From the NCBI GenBank assembly GCA_004563195.1, contig SFTJ01000105.1, forward strand, positions 1 through 6,638: 6,638 nt of DNA, in the 5' to 3' direction. The notes beneath the pieces are model-generated. The model did no database searches. It saw only the letters and a list, made by a program, of their open reading frames with translations, and had not been told where the DNA came from. This document shows positions 6,240-6,638 of this stretch, one piece after another; positions within the stretch are counted from its first letter, which is position 1; every line of letters begins with the position of its first letter. The position numbers were made by a program, and so were the translations under genes. Source of the DNA: a bacterium (GTDB taxonomy: Bacteria > Bacteroidota > Bacteroidia > Bacteroidales > Muribaculaceae).

Positions 6240-6638
6240 CTATATCTCGAAATATTCTTTGTATCGGTCGTATAAGTTTCCGGCTTGGATATATGCCGAC
6301 TGCGGACTCATAAAATGGCTGAACTCAAATGTGATGGCCTTGTCATATCCTGCTCGCTTGGCTGCCTCGAGCTTCAAGCGCAGTTTCTCAAATTTTATCG
6401 GTAGAAACTTTATGGGCATATCGCGGTCGAAGGTCTCGGCATTGGTCCAGCACTGCATACCATAGCGGTCGGCAAGCCGCTTGTTTACTTCGAAAAATGC
6501 ATCAAGCTCATCATAGTCGATATGTCCGTCTTGAAAGGCGCACGCATCCACCACATCGTGTATGCCGTCGAATATCTCATCCCATTCTTTCTCGTGCTGA
6601 GCCACGCTCACTGCTTCTTCTTTGGTAAGCGCACTACC
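6240..6638 (-). CDS. Probable DUF4434 (glycoside-hydrolase-like) protein, C-terminal part
   Basis: Only the last 132 residues are visible; the reading frame is still open at the right edge (GSALTKEEAVSVAQHEKEWD), so the true start lies outside the window. Recognisable pieces are VDACAFQDGH (30-39), RYGMQCWTNAETFDRDMPIKF (from about 58) and ITFEFSHFMSPQS (102-114). They resemble the C-terminal strands of the TIM-barrel-like DUF4434 family, whose members often read Q-D-G, W-x-N-x-E-x-F and I-x-F-E-F at these places. Such proteins in Bacteroidales are usually exported and related to glycoside hydrolases, but the substrate is unknown and the signal peptide is not in view. It converges on guaA and is not evidently functionally linked to it. 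The family call rests on remembered motifs and is moderate. Confidence 0.6.
   Translation of the reverse strand, partial: GSALTKEEAVSVAQHEKEWDEIFDGIHDVVDACAFQDGHIDYDELDAFFEVNKRLADRYGMQCWTNAETFDRDMPIKFLPIKFEKLRLKLEAAKRAGYDKAITFEFSHFMSPQSAYIQAGNLYDRYKEYFEI

Overview
The window looks like a chromosomal segment from a Bacteroidales bacterium, possibly Prevotella- or Muribaculaceae-like; the family is a guess. The evidence is two promoter boxes matching the Bacteroidetes -7 consensus TAnnTTTG, starts without Shine-Dalgarno sequences, and the gene families present. No rRNA, tRNA, CRISPR array or insertion sequence was seen.

Left block (1-3484, all minus strand, so read right to left): a KefB/CPA2-type cation:proton antiporter broken by a reading-frame disruption near 1976-2009; its C-terminal part with two TrkA-C-like regulatory domains; after 15 bp, a small AraC-type regulator with an N-terminal CxxC metal-binding-like segment; then the first 202 residues of a heavy-metal efflux permease of the SO_0444 (ArsP/DUF318-like) type with a Cys/His/Asp-rich loop, running off the left edge. 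This reads as a metal or ion stress cluster in which the CxxC regulator probably controls the permease.

Middle block (3688-6176, plus strand): queF and queE, two enzymes of the GTP-to-preQ1 (queuosine tRNA modification) pathway, followed by guaA for GMP synthase. A roughly 200-bp divergent promoter region (3485-3687) separates it from the left block. A perfect 16-bp hairpin with a T tract ends guaA. GuaA supplies GMP and hence GTP, the starting substrate of the queuosine pathway, so the genes are metabolically connected, although a 97-bp gap precedes guaA.

Right edge (6240-6638, minus strand): the C-terminal 132 residues of a probable DUF4434 (glycoside-hydrolase-like) protein, convergent with guaA.

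The most unusual point is GuaA. Its synthetase half is intact, but its glutaminase domain is about 70-80 residues shorter than usual and has Gly where the catalytic Cys should be. It is predicted to use free ammonia or a separate glutaminase partner. The second oddity is the disrupted antiporter.
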